From: Chloracidobacterium sp. UBA7659
GTDB taxonomy: Bacteria; Acidobacteriota; Blastocatellia; Pyrinomonadales; Pyrinomonadaceae
DNA length: 6,498 nucleotides
Assembly (NCBI GenBank): GCA_002483395.1
Contig: DLHV01000152.1
Location: 252-6,749 of the forward strand
Reading direction: 5' to 3'
Position 1 is the first letter of the stretch; each line of letters begins with the position of its first letter. Both the position numbers and the translations under genes were made by a program. Below are positions 1 through 6,441 of the stretch, piece after piece. The notes beneath the pieces are model-generated. The model did no database searches and had not been told where the DNA came from. It was given only the letters and a program-made list of their open reading frames with translations.

Positions 1-1365
1 ATCATCGATGTCCTGCGCGACGAGGGTGAAGAGATCGAGGCACAGAAATGGGCGGCAAAGGTGCAGGAGGTATTCAAAGGAAAGTTGCCAGAGGCTTTAG
101 CTCTCTTTGCGGAAACGCGAGTCTATATCGCGCGGAACGACTGGTCCGCATCGCTTCCTGGCCTGGAAAAACTTTTGACGTTGCCCGAACTCGGCGGAGC
201 GGCAGTTCCCGGCGGCACAAACCGATCTGAAATAACTTTTCTACGCGGTTTTGTGCTCGAACAGATGCAGCGATATCCCGAAGCGATCGACGCGTATCTG
301 GCAATCCCGGACGGACGCGCCGAGTATTACGGCGGACGCGCGACCGAACGTTTGCTGTTAATGTCGAAAAGCGATGCTGCATCGGTGCTGGTCAGCGGCA
401 AGCTAAATGCATTGATGGCCGCTTCACCAAAAGATCAGGAAACCCTGCGAAAAAATCTCCAGGCCGCTCTGCGTTTGACCGATAACGCCCAGCAGCGTGC
501 GCGAATACTGGAGAATTTGCGAAAGACTTATGCGGCTTTGCCTGGGTATAAAAAGATCCCGTCGTTCAAGCTGATCGGGGCCGGACGAACGCAGATCCGC
601 AAGCAAAATCAATCCGGCGAAGGACAAAATCAGCACAAGCTTCTGGCCGACGAGTTTCTGTTCTTGGGCCTATTCGACGAGGCCGCTCCTGAATTTGATG
701 CAAGCCGGAAGACTGCCGCGGGCGATTCCGACAATGTAAACAGCGATCTTGGATACACGCTGGCGGTTTATTACAAACGCGGTGACATGGCATACCGAGC
801 CATAGCTTTTGCCGAGCCGCTATGGAAGAACGTTCCGGCTGACTATCAGATCCAACTCATCCCGCGCGACGACCTTGAGTTGCTTTATCCGGCACCATAT
901 TCCGATTCGTTCTTGAAATACACGTCGCCGCGCAATGTCGATCCGCGGTTTTTGCTGTCGATCGTCCGCCAGGAATCTCGCTACCAGCCAACTATCAAAT
1001 CTTACGCCGCCGCCCGCGGGCTGATGCAATTCATCTCCGCCACATCTTCAAAAATAGCAGGTGAGCTTGGCCGTGCCGATTTTCAGCAGGACGAGCTGTA
1101 CAGTCCCGCGACGGCGATCCTGTTCGGCTCGCAATATACTTCAAATCTTTTCAAGCTGTTTCCCAGCCAGCCGCAGGCCGTCGCCGCAAGTTATAATGGC
1201 GGCGAAGACAATATGAAACGCTGGATGAATCGCTCGAAATCGGATCTCGCCGACCGATATGTGCCCGAAATTGCCTTCTCGCAATCGAAGGATTATGTTT
1301 ATAAAGTGATGGCGAATTACCGGGTTTATCAAATGTTTTATAGTGAGAAATTAGACCCGAAGTAA
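1..1365 (+). CDS. Soluble lytic murein transglycosylase, Slt70-like (5' truncated by window)
   Basis: Family knowledge: these periplasmic enzymes cleave the MurNAc-GlcNAc bond of peptidoglycan and leave a 1,6-anhydroMurNAc end. The reading frame is open from base 1 with no stop, so the real start is upstream; a GTG at 61 is only the first start-like codon inside. Of the 454 visible codons, the N-terminal two thirds is helical with a TPR-like stretch (about residues 80-105), as in the superhelical domain of Slt70. The C-terminal SLT domain starts after a YPAPY linker (codon 296). It shows the catalytic glutamate in RQES (codon 325), GLMQF (340-344) and SYNGGEDN (397-404), a variant of the usual AYNAG motif. 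A tyrosine-rich end (VYKVMANYRVYQMFY) follows, as is common in the family. SYAAARGLMQ has Ala where many homologues have Gly, a mild change. All core catalytic elements are present, so it is probably active. The subfamily is not certain. Confidence 0.9.
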   Translation: MIDVLRDEGEEIEAQKWAAKVQEVFKGKLPEALALFAETRVYIARNDWSASLPGLEKLLTLPELGGAAVPGGTNRSEITFLRGFVLEQMQRYPEAIDAYLAIPDGRAEYYGGRATERLLLMSKSDAASVLVSGKLNALMAASPKDQETLRKNLQAALRLTDNAQQRARILENLRKTYAALPGYKKIPSFKLIGAGRTQIRKQNQSGEGQNQHKLLADEFLFLGLFDEAAPEFDASRKTAAGDSDNVNSDLGYTLAVYYKRGDMAYRAIAFAEPLWKNVPADYQIQLIPRDDLELLYPAPYSDSFLKYTSPRNVDPRFLLSIVRQESRYQPTIKSYAAARGLMQFISATSSKIAGELGRADFQQDELYSPATAILFGSQYTSNLFKLFPSQPQAVAASYNGGEDNMKRWMNRSKSDLADRYVPEIAFSQSKDYVYKVMANYRVYQMFYSEKLDPK

Positions 1366-1404
1366 GTTTACTAACGATCTTCTTTTAGTATTTGGCGTTG
1401 TGTC

Positions 1405-1499
1405 CCGGTTTCTTCTTTGCAGCTTTGCGTCTTTGCGGGAAACTTTTTTTCTCCAGCAAAGACGCAAAGCACGCAAAGACAGACGGAATTCAAGACCGG
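1405..1499. repeat. Dispersed-repeat palindrome of GCAAAGACGCAAAG type, long hairpin
   Basis: A perfect 15-bp inverted repeat, GCTTTGCGTCTTTGC at 1422-1436 and its complement at 1456-1470, encloses a 19-base loop containing a T7 run. The stem continues outward after a small internal loop: 1414-1420 (TCTTTGC) pairs with 1473-1479. Inward, three more pairs follow one mismatch. Short CCGGT (1405-1409) and ACCGG (1495-1499) may mark the ends. Translation of the reverse strand gives the SRKDAKLQRR type of peptide, which I recognise from dispersed non-coding repeats in several bacterial phyla. It lies in the gap between the transglycosylase and the SCO gene. As an intrinsic terminator it is atypical, because the T run is in the loop and not after the stem, but it could still protect or end transcripts. 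Boundaries are approximate. Confidence 0.7.
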
Positions 1500-1516
1500 A
1501 AAGATTTTTAAGGTTT

Positions 1517-2404
1517 ATGCGAACTTTTATTTTATTTATTTGCGTTATTTTGGTTTTTACTGCGTGCCAAAAATCAGAAACCGAGCCTGTTTCTTCCGGA
1601 GCAAAAAGGTATCCATTCAAGGGCAAGATCGTATCGGTCGATAAACAGAAGAAAAAGGCGAAGATCGACCACGAAGCAATTCCCGGCTATATGGAGGCCA
1701 TGACGATGGACTTCCCGATACACGAGGACTGGGTCTGGGATAATCTGAATCCGGGGGCCGAGGTTCGCGCCGAGCTGGTCGTCGACAACACCGCCAAAGA
1801 CCCATTCTGGCTGGAAAAGATCGGCATCGTTGCTTTGCCGAACCCCGACCAGCCCGCGCCGCGCGTAAACGAAAAATTCGCCCAGATCGGCAAGCCGGTG
1901 CCGGACTTTAAGCTTACCAACCAGGATGGCAAATCGTTTACCTTCAAAGACTATCGCGGCAAAGCTCTTGCCATAACATTCATTTACCGCGAATGTCCTC
2001 TCCCGGATTTCTGCATCAAGATGTCGCGGAATTTCAGCGATCTTGCCAATCAGCTTCACGACGACCCTGAAGCCAAAAATAAGATACGGCTTCTGAGCAT
2101 CTCCTTTGACCCGGAACGCGACACGCCTGAAAAATTAAAACAATATGGCCTCGGCTATCTCAGCAATGGCCCGAAGGCGGATTTCACGATTTGGCAGCTT
2201 GCCGTCGGAACGGATAAGGAGGTCCGCAGCGTGGCAGACTTCTTTGGGTTAGATTATAGAGTGGACGAGACCGACAAAGCGCAGATCAATCACAACCTCC
2301 GCACCGCCGTCATCGGCCCGGACGGAACCGTCAAGAAGATTTTCGCCGGGAGTGAATGGACGACAGATGATTTGCTCGGAGAGTTGAAGTCGGCTTTAAA
2401 GTAG
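1517..2404 (+). CDS. CusF-like/SCO1-SenC fusion lipoprotein
   Basis: Family knowledge: SCO proteins deliver copper to the CuA site of cytochrome c oxidase or act as thiol oxidoreductases on the outer face of the inner membrane. The 295-residue product begins with a lipoprotein signal (MRTFILFICVILVFTAC; lipid cysteine C17, lipobox with Phe at -3). Residues about 32-105 resemble the CusF-like copper-binding domain, with H52, M59, M62 and M64 in HEAIPGYMEAMTM. Residues about 121-295 are a SCO thioredoxin fold: GKPVPDFKL, a cysteine pair C160/C166 in CPLPDFC, and the copper-ligand histidine H259 in NHNLRT. The usual SCO motif is CxxxC; here five residues separate the cysteines. I chose ATG 1517 because it starts a clean signal peptide; AGG at 1511-1513 is close (3 bases), and GGAAAG at 1498-1503 is an alternative ribosome site. 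A GTG at 1400 in frame would only add translated repeat. The DUF3857 gene follows after 62 bases. Confidence 0.88.
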   Translation: MRTFILFICVILVFTACQKSETEPVSSGAKRYPFKGKIVSVDKQKKKAKIDHEAIPGYMEAMTMDFPIHEDWVWDNLNPGAEVRAELVVDNTAKDPFWLEKIGIVALPNPDQPAPRVNEKFAQIGKPVPDFKLTNQDGKSFTFKDYRGKALAITFIYRECPLPDFCIKMSRNFSDLANQLHDDPEAKNKIRLLSISFDPERDTPEKLKQYGLGYLSNGPKADFTIWQLAVGTDKEVRSVADFFGLDYRVDETDKAQINHNLRTAVIGPDGTVKKIFAGSEWTTDDLLGELKSALK

Positions 2405-2434
2405 CTCGTCACTTCCTTCGTCTGGGCCAGGCAA

Positions 2435-2456
2435 CCTCAGTATATTCTACTGACGG
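2435..2456 (+). promoter_or_regulatory. Small hairpin just before the DUF3857 start codon
   Basis: TCAGTA (2437-2442) and TACTGA (2448-2453) form a perfect 6-bp stem with a 5-base loop. Two further C-G pairs are possible if C2454 bulges. The stem ends about ten bases before ATG 2467, so it could affect translation initiation. No T run follows, so it is not a standard terminator. A six-base stem can arise by chance, and no function is shown. Confidence 0.22.
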
Positions 2457-2466
2457 TCTTAAAAAT

Positions 2467-4479
2467 ATGTTCGCTATCGTTAGCCAAATAATCTTATTCT
2501 CGCTTTTCTGTTTATTGCTTTGCTTGCAAGTCGTTGCTGCTCAGGAGAAAGAGTGGCGCGAAGTTACTCAAGCCGAACGGCAAATGAAAACGCCGAAAGT
2601 CGAGCCGGATGCAGGAGCGGAGGCAATTTTTTGGGAAGTTCGTGTTGCAGACGATTATGTTCCGCGTGCCGGTTTTAAAACTGTCCTGAATCATTACCTG
2701 CGTATTAAAATTTTCACCGAACGCGGACGCGAAAGCAACAGTAAAGTCGACATTCCTTTCGGCAAAATTCCCGATTTGGGTATTGACGTAGCGATAAAAG
2801 ATATTGCCGCCCGCACCGTTAAAGCCGACGGGACGATTATCGACGTAAAGCCGCAAGAGATCTTTGAGCGCGATACGGTAAAGGGAAACGGTGTCAAATT
2901 AAAAGCACGATCTTTTGCAATGCCGGGTATCGAAACTGGCGCGATCATCGAATATCGTTGGAAGGAACTTCGCGCCGATTCGCTCAGTTATTACCTTCGT
3001 CTGCATCTGTCGCGTGAAATTCCGGTTCAATCGGTCAAATATTATATCAAGCCGGTTACCGCACCGAGATTTTACCTGGGAATGAGGATTCATGCGTTCA
3101 ATGTCCAGAACGGTTTCGTCAAGGATAAAGACGATTTTTACAGCATGACGATGGCGAATGTGCCGGCGTTTAGAGAAGAGCCGCGAATGCCTTCCGAGTA
3201 TGATGTCAGGCCCTGGATGCTCGTTTATTACGCCGACCCCGAAGACGATGCAGGCACCGCGGAGAAATATTGGACAATTCGCGGCAAAAATGCTTTTGAA
3301 AATCATAAGTCATTGCTCAAGCCGAACGGAGATATTCGGCAGGCCGCCGCGCAAGCCATCGGCGATGCGATGGAAGTGGAGGAAAAAATCAAACGCATTT
3401 TTGATTATTGCCGAAAAACTATCAAGGACATTGACGACGATGCTTCCACAATGACGGCTGAGCAGCGCAAAGATTTTGAACCCAACAAAAGTACTTCCGA
3501 AACGCTTAAACGCCGTGCCGGAACTTGGCACGATATTAGTATGCTCTTCGGCGCGATGCTCGCGTCCACTGGTTTTGACGTCCGCGTGGCCAATGTCGCT
3601 CTGCGCTCTGATGCCAAATTCGATCAAGGTTTTACAAACGACTTTTTAGTACGGACGGAGATCATGGCGGTTAAGGTAGGAAACGATTGGAAGTTTTTCG
3701 ATATGTCCAATTCTTATCTGCCGTTTGGAATGCTTTCGTGGCCGCTCGAAGGGCAATCATCTCTTATCTCCGACGCAAGTGCGCCTATCTGGGCAACGAC
3801 ACCAGTTTCGTCGTCGGAATTATCAAAAGAGAAACGCACCGCCAAACTGAGACTGAATGCAGACGGCATGCTGGAGGGTGATGTCAGAATCGAATACACC
3901 GGGCACCTGTCCCATTTTCATAAAGAATTTAATGACGATGATTCGCCGGCCGAAAGAGAAAAAACCCTCTCAGAAATGGTCAAGCGAAACATCCTCAGTA
4001 CGGCTGAAATAACAAGCATTTCCATCGAGAGCGTGCAGGACGCGGACAAACCGTTTATCTATTCGTTTAAGATCCGACTCCCGGCGTATGCCGAGCGCAC
4101 TGGTAAGCGGATTTTCCTGCGTCCCAATATTTTCGAGCGAAATACGAACGCGCCTTTTACGACAAGCATTCGTAAATATGATGTTTCCTTCGATTATCGG
4201 TGGTCGGAAGAGGATGATGTTACCATCGAACTGCCGCAAGGTTTTTCGATTGAAAGCGCCGAGTCGCCGCGGACGATCAAAGATCAAAAATTCTTCGGCT
4301 CACATGAGACGAAAATTTCTTTTTCTGACGATAAACGAGTGCTGAGCTATCAACGCACATTCTCGTTCGGCGGCAGCGGCAATTTAATTTTTCCCCGAAA
4401 TATGTATTTGTCGATAAAACAGCTTTTCGATTCGTTTCAAAATGCTGACGCATATGCCGTTTCGCTCAAACAAAACTGA
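2467..4479 (+). CDS. Exported DUF3857 protein with degenerate transglutaminase-like domain
   Basis: A 670-residue protein, normal in length for DUF3857 proteins. Residues 1-25 are a signal peptide (hydrophobic core, then VVAA before Q26), so it is periplasmic or surface-exposed. Residues about 55-235 match the DUF3857 beta-rich domain, with KADGTIIDVKP and the AMPGIETGAIIEYRW segment (in homologues often P.v..G..iey.y). Residues about 295-430 are the transglutaminase-like fold: EEKIKRIFDYCRKTIKDI, then GTWHDISMLFGAMLASTGFDVRVA, then WKFFDMSNSYLPFGML. Active members carry Cys where this one has W354, and a His where this one appears to have none; only D412 of the triad can be placed. It is therefore probably not a working protease or transglutaminase. 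The C-terminal 200 residues are beta-rich, as in the family. Function is unknown. No clear Shine-Dalgarno precedes ATG 2467; the signal peptide supports this start. It may be co-transcribed with the SCO gene 62 bases upstream. Confidence 0.87.
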   Translation: MFAIVSQIILFSLFCLLLCLQVVAAQEKEWREVTQAERQMKTPKVEPDAGAEAIFWEVRVADDYVPRAGFKTVLNHYLRIKIFTERGRESNSKVDIPFGKIPDLGIDVAIKDIAARTVKADGTIIDVKPQEIFERDTVKGNGVKLKARSFAMPGIETGAIIEYRWKELRADSLSYYLRLHLSREIPVQSVKYYIKPVTAPRFYLGMRIHAFNVQNGFVKDKDDFYSMTMANVPAFREEPRMPSEYDVRPWMLVYYADPEDDAGTAEKYWTIRGKNAFENHKSLLKPNGDIRQAAAQAIGDAMEVEEKIKRIFDYCRKTIKDIDDDASTMTAEQRKDFEPNKSTSETLKRRAGTWHDISMLFGAMLASTGFDVRVANVALRSDAKFDQGFTNDFLVRTEIMAVKVGNDWKFFDMSNSYLPFGMLSWPLEGQSSLISDASAPIWATTPVSSSELSKEKRTAKLRLNADGMLEGDVRIEYTGHLSHFHKEFNDDDSPAEREKTLSEMVKRNILSTAEITSISIESVQDADKPFIYSFKIRLPAYAERTGKRIFLRPNIFERNTNAPFTTSIRKYDVSFDYRWSEEDDVTIELPQGFSIESAESPRTIKDQKFFGSHETKISFSDDKRVLSYQRTFSFGGSGNLIFPRNMYLSIKQLFDSFQNADAYAVSLKQN

Positions 4480-4511
4480 GACGGGTTAGTGAATTTCTTA
4501 TTTTCCCGTCT
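4479..4511 (+). terminator. Possible weak terminator after the DUF3857 gene
   Basis: AGACGGG (4479-4485) pairs perfectly with CCCGTCT (4505-4511), starting on the last base of the stop codon. The loop is long (19 bases) and AT-rich, and what follows (ATTCGTTTCAATC) is only moderately T-rich. Position supports a terminator; the long loop and weak T tract argue against an efficient one. Confidence 0.35.
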
Positions 4512-4547
4512 ATTCGTTTCAATCTAATGATTTATCTAAACTGCAAA

Positions 4548-4566
4548 ATCGCGATGTGACCGCGAT
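4548..4566. repeat. Short inverted repeat ATCGCG / CGCGAT in the intergenic gap
   Basis: ATCGCG (4548-4553) and CGCGAT (4561-4566) are separated by seven bases, about 107 bases before the start of the 148-residue gene. It could be an operator half-site pair, but six-base arms are short. I could not place a convincing -35/-10 pair in 4512-4672; TATCTA at 4534-4539 region is AT-rich but lacks a good partner. Confidence 0.18.
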
Positions 4567-4657
4567 CAACCCTAGGATCGTGGGAACGAGAACACGCCTG
4601 TTACCTCGCTTAGAGGAGACACTTTGTCGCGACCGTGTTGCTTTAGTAACCGATCGC

Positions 4658-4665
4658 AGGTGGAG
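4658..4665 (+). promoter_or_regulatory. Strong ribosome binding site that decides the start at 4673
   Basis: AGGTGGAG ends seven bases before ATG 4673, an ideal Shine-Dalgarno distance. The alternative in-frame GTG at 4556 has no purine-rich site upstream. This selects the shorter 148-residue product. Confidence 0.7.
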
Positions 4666-4672
4666 ATTACTT

Positions 4673-5119
4673 ATGAGCGAAATCGACTGTGGCCGTCAAC
4701 ACTTGTCAATCGAGGACGCGATTGCCCATGCAAGACGAAACCTCGATGCAAGAGCTGGCGAACGACGCGGGGTGCAAGATGTCGAGCCTTACTGGGGGAC
4801 GATGGGAAGCAGCAACGTCGGTTGGGTGGTTGGCTATCTAGTCACCGCGCGCCGGAGGTGGCGCCTCGATTTTGATCCCAATCCTGACAAACTTGTTCAT
4901 GTGAACGAAGAGAATTTTGACTTGCCGCCGTCCCGTCAAAAAGTTATTCACAAGGTCAAGCCCGCCAAGTTCGATGTCAGCGGCAAACCGATTGCCGACG
5001 ATACGCAAGCTCGCCTGTACTGGCGTAAATGGACGACGCGCTACGGCCAGCCGGGATTAGGAGTTTTATGTGCGGTCTGCCGTGTGTATCACAGTGGAGG
5101 ACGATGCCCTTTCCCGTGA
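4673..5119 (+). CDS. Uncharacterised 148-residue protein with a Cys/His-rich tail
   Basis: I do not recognise this protein. It has no signal peptide and no membrane segment, so it is probably cytoplasmic. Residues 1-35 are charged and probably helical (IEDAIAHARRNLDARAGERR). Residues 40-82 look like a compact beta domain with YWGTMGSSNVGW, RRWRLDFDP and HVNEENF; a W-R-L-D-x-D-P ... H-x-N pattern reminds me of C-terminal domains of some polymorphic or Rhs-type toxins, but this is weak resemblance only. Residues 115-125 (LYWRKWTTRYG) are aromatic and basic. The tail has C133, C136, H140 and C145 (CX2CX3HX4C), close to a zinc-knuckle spacing. The start rests on the strong ribosome site at 4658-4665; the frame is open back to 4493, giving a less likely 187-residue form from GTG 4556. 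It converges on the amidohydrolase with only 14 bases between stops and stands alone on its strand. No partner (immunity, toxin or secretion gene) is visible nearby. Confidence 0.62.
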   Translation: MSEIDCGRQHLSIEDAIAHARRNLDARAGERRGVQDVEPYWGTMGSSNVGWVVGYLVTARRRWRLDFDPNPDKLVHVNEENFDLPPSRQKVIHKVKPAKFDVSGKPIADDTQARLYWRKWTTRYGQPGLGVLCAVCRVYHSGGRCPFP

Positions 5120-5133
5120 TAAAGTTTTTTGAT

Positions 5134-6423
5134 TTATTTCCAAAACGTGCCATCGCGATAGATCTCCTCCCCGGCAACCAGTGTAATTACAACATCTCTT
5201 GCGTTAGAGGCAAATACGAGCGCCGCGTGGATTTCGTTTACCGGCTGCTGGGCGATGTTCGTGAGCGAAACGACTGCGATGTCGGCTTGTTTGCCCGGTT
5301 CGAGTGTGCCGATTCTGTCGTCAAGCCGGAGGGCTTTGGCACCGCCGAGTGTGGCGGTTTCGAGCATTTCTTTGGGGGAAATAAACCGCTTGTTGCCCGG
5401 CCTGTTTCGAGCGGCGAGGGCGGCGAAGCGTGATTCTTCAAGCAGGTCGCAGACATTGTTACTGGCAACCGAATCGCTGCCAAGGCCGACGGCGATCCCC
5501 GAGTCAAGGAATTTTTCGAATGGTGCGTAGCCGTGACCGAACTTGGCATTCGATTTCGGGCAATGGGCGATAGACGATCCAGACGCACGTATCAATTCAA
5601 TATCGCTGTCCGAAACCGTCACGCAATGGGCAAGGAGCGGTTTTGTTTGCAAAATTCCGGTCCGCTCAAGAAATTCCACCGACGAACATCGAGGACTGTT
5701 CCATTCGAAGCCAAACTTTTTGTAAACCTCGATAAAAAATCCTGAATCATCCATTACCAATGCACGTTCTTCGGCAGACTCGGCGGCGTGGATCGATATA
5801 TTTATATTTTCCATCGCCGCAAATTCGGCGATCTTTTCAAAAAGGCGCTGGCTGACCGTGTACGGCGAATGCGGCGAAAGGCCGACTTCGACAAGGTCGG
5901 TCGCCGTTTCGCGGAGCTCGAAAAACTTATCCGCAAGGCGTTGAATTTCGTCGTCCGCGGTCCGGTCATCGGGCGAAAACTCGGTCTCCTGAAACACGAC
6001 GCCGCGAAGCCCGACCTTTTTCAAAGCCTCTAGTCCCGCCTTGCCGCAACGTCCGATATCGCCGAAGCATGTCACGCCGGCACGGGCGCCTTCGTTCGCA
6101 CCGGCGATCGCGGCGGCCTCGATCTCGGCATCGGACATCGCGGAACGCAGATCGTTCAGCCTAAGCAGCCACGAGCGAAAATCGTGCTCGACGTCGTCCA
6201 GTGCCCCGCGCGACGCCGTGATTTCAAGATGCGAATGGCAGTTTACAAAGCCCGGCAAAATTGCAGCTTTGCCGAAATTTTCATGCCCGGCGTCAGGGTA
6301 TTGAAGAATGATCTCATCCCTCTTACCGACTGCTATTATCTCGCCGCCTTCGATCGCGACCGCACCGTCTGTGATCGGCTCAGCAGAGATCGGCAAAACA
6401 TAGTCGGCGGAAAGTATCTTCAT
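5134..6423 (-). CDS. Metal-dependent amidohydrolase, ATZ/TRZ deaminase group (possibly aminofutalosine deaminase-like)
   Basis: A complete 429-residue cytosolic hydrolase of the amidohydrolase superfamily; members of this group deaminate aminopurine or triazine-type rings using one bound metal. Visible elements in order: a small N-terminal beta domain (GAVAIEGGEIIAVG), PGFVNCHSHLE with metal ligands H63 and H65, the SRG/FRSW segment (71-85), GVTCFGD (116-122), SPHSPYTVS (183-191), HAAES with ligand H212 and likely catalytic acid/base E215, LAHCV with H266, HCPKSNAKFGHG (287-298), GLGSDSVASNN with ligand D317, and a C-terminal beta closure ending in GTLEPGKQADIAVV. All expected metal and catalytic residues are present, so it should be active. 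The substrate is not fixed by sequence alone: aminodeoxyfutalosine (futalosine menaquinone pathway), S-adenosylhomocysteine, methylthioadenosine or guanine-like compounds are possible. HSHLE with a following FxxW is what makes me think of the aminofutalosine deaminases. The ATG has only a weak ribosome site; it sits 18 bases after the stop of an upstream minus-strand frame, suggesting an operon with translational coupling. Confidence 0.88.
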   Translation of the reverse strand: MKILSADYVLPISAEPITDGAVAIEGGEIIAVGKRDEIILQYPDAGHENFGKAAILPGFVNCHSHLEITASRGALDDVEHDFRSWLLRLNDLRSAMSDAEIEAAAIAGANEGARAGVTCFGDIGRCGKAGLEALKKVGLRGVVFQETEFSPDDRTADDEIQRLADKFFELRETATDLVEVGLSPHSPYTVSQRLFEKIAEFAAMENINISIHAAESAEERALVMDDSGFFIEVYKKFGFEWNSPRCSSVEFLERTGILQTKPLLAHCVTVSDSDIELIRASGSSIAHCPKSNAKFGHGYAPFEKFLDSGIAVGLGSDSVASNNVCDLLEESRFAALAARNRPGNKRFISPKEMLETATLGGAKALRLDDRIGTLEPGKQADIAVVSLTNIAQQPVNEIHAALVFASNARDVVITLVAGEEIYRDGTFWK

Positions 6424-6441
6424 GTGAACAAGAGATCTTGG

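Noticed and set aside
1366..1400. Intrinsic terminator directly after the transglycosylase (AGTAA/TTACT near the stop)
   Set aside because: The stem is five bases with a two-base loop, too small to support a terminator.
1414..1480. CRISPR-like repeated GCAAAGAC words
   Set aside because: Only two copies per arm, no regular spacers, and the arrangement is a palindrome.
1400..1516. GTG 1400 as the start of the SCO gene
   Set aside because: The added 39 residues are translated repeat, there is no signal peptide at that end, and an internal ATG starts a proper lipoprotein signal.
1351..1626. Minus-strand frame of 91 codons through the repeat
   Set aside because: It reads through the dispersed palindrome (SRKDAKLQRR peptide) and into the antisense of the SCO gene; no ribosome site or domain.
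1574..2059. Minus-strand frame of 161 codons antisense to the SCO gene
   Set aside because: It is opposite a well-supported gene with recognised motifs and shows no domain of its own.
4556..4672. GTG 4556 as the start of the orphan gene (187 residues)
   Set aside because: No purine-rich site precedes it, while ATG 4673 has AGGTGGAG at ideal distance; the 39 extra residues look unstructured. It cannot be fully excluded.
4624..4875. Overlapping plus-strand frame of 83 codons
   Set aside because: Arg/Cys-rich shadow of the orphan gene in another frame, with no domain.
5029..5433. Plus-strand frame of 134 codons overlapping the amidohydrolase 3' end
   Set aside because: Antisense to conserved amidohydrolase sequence; low-complexity shadow.
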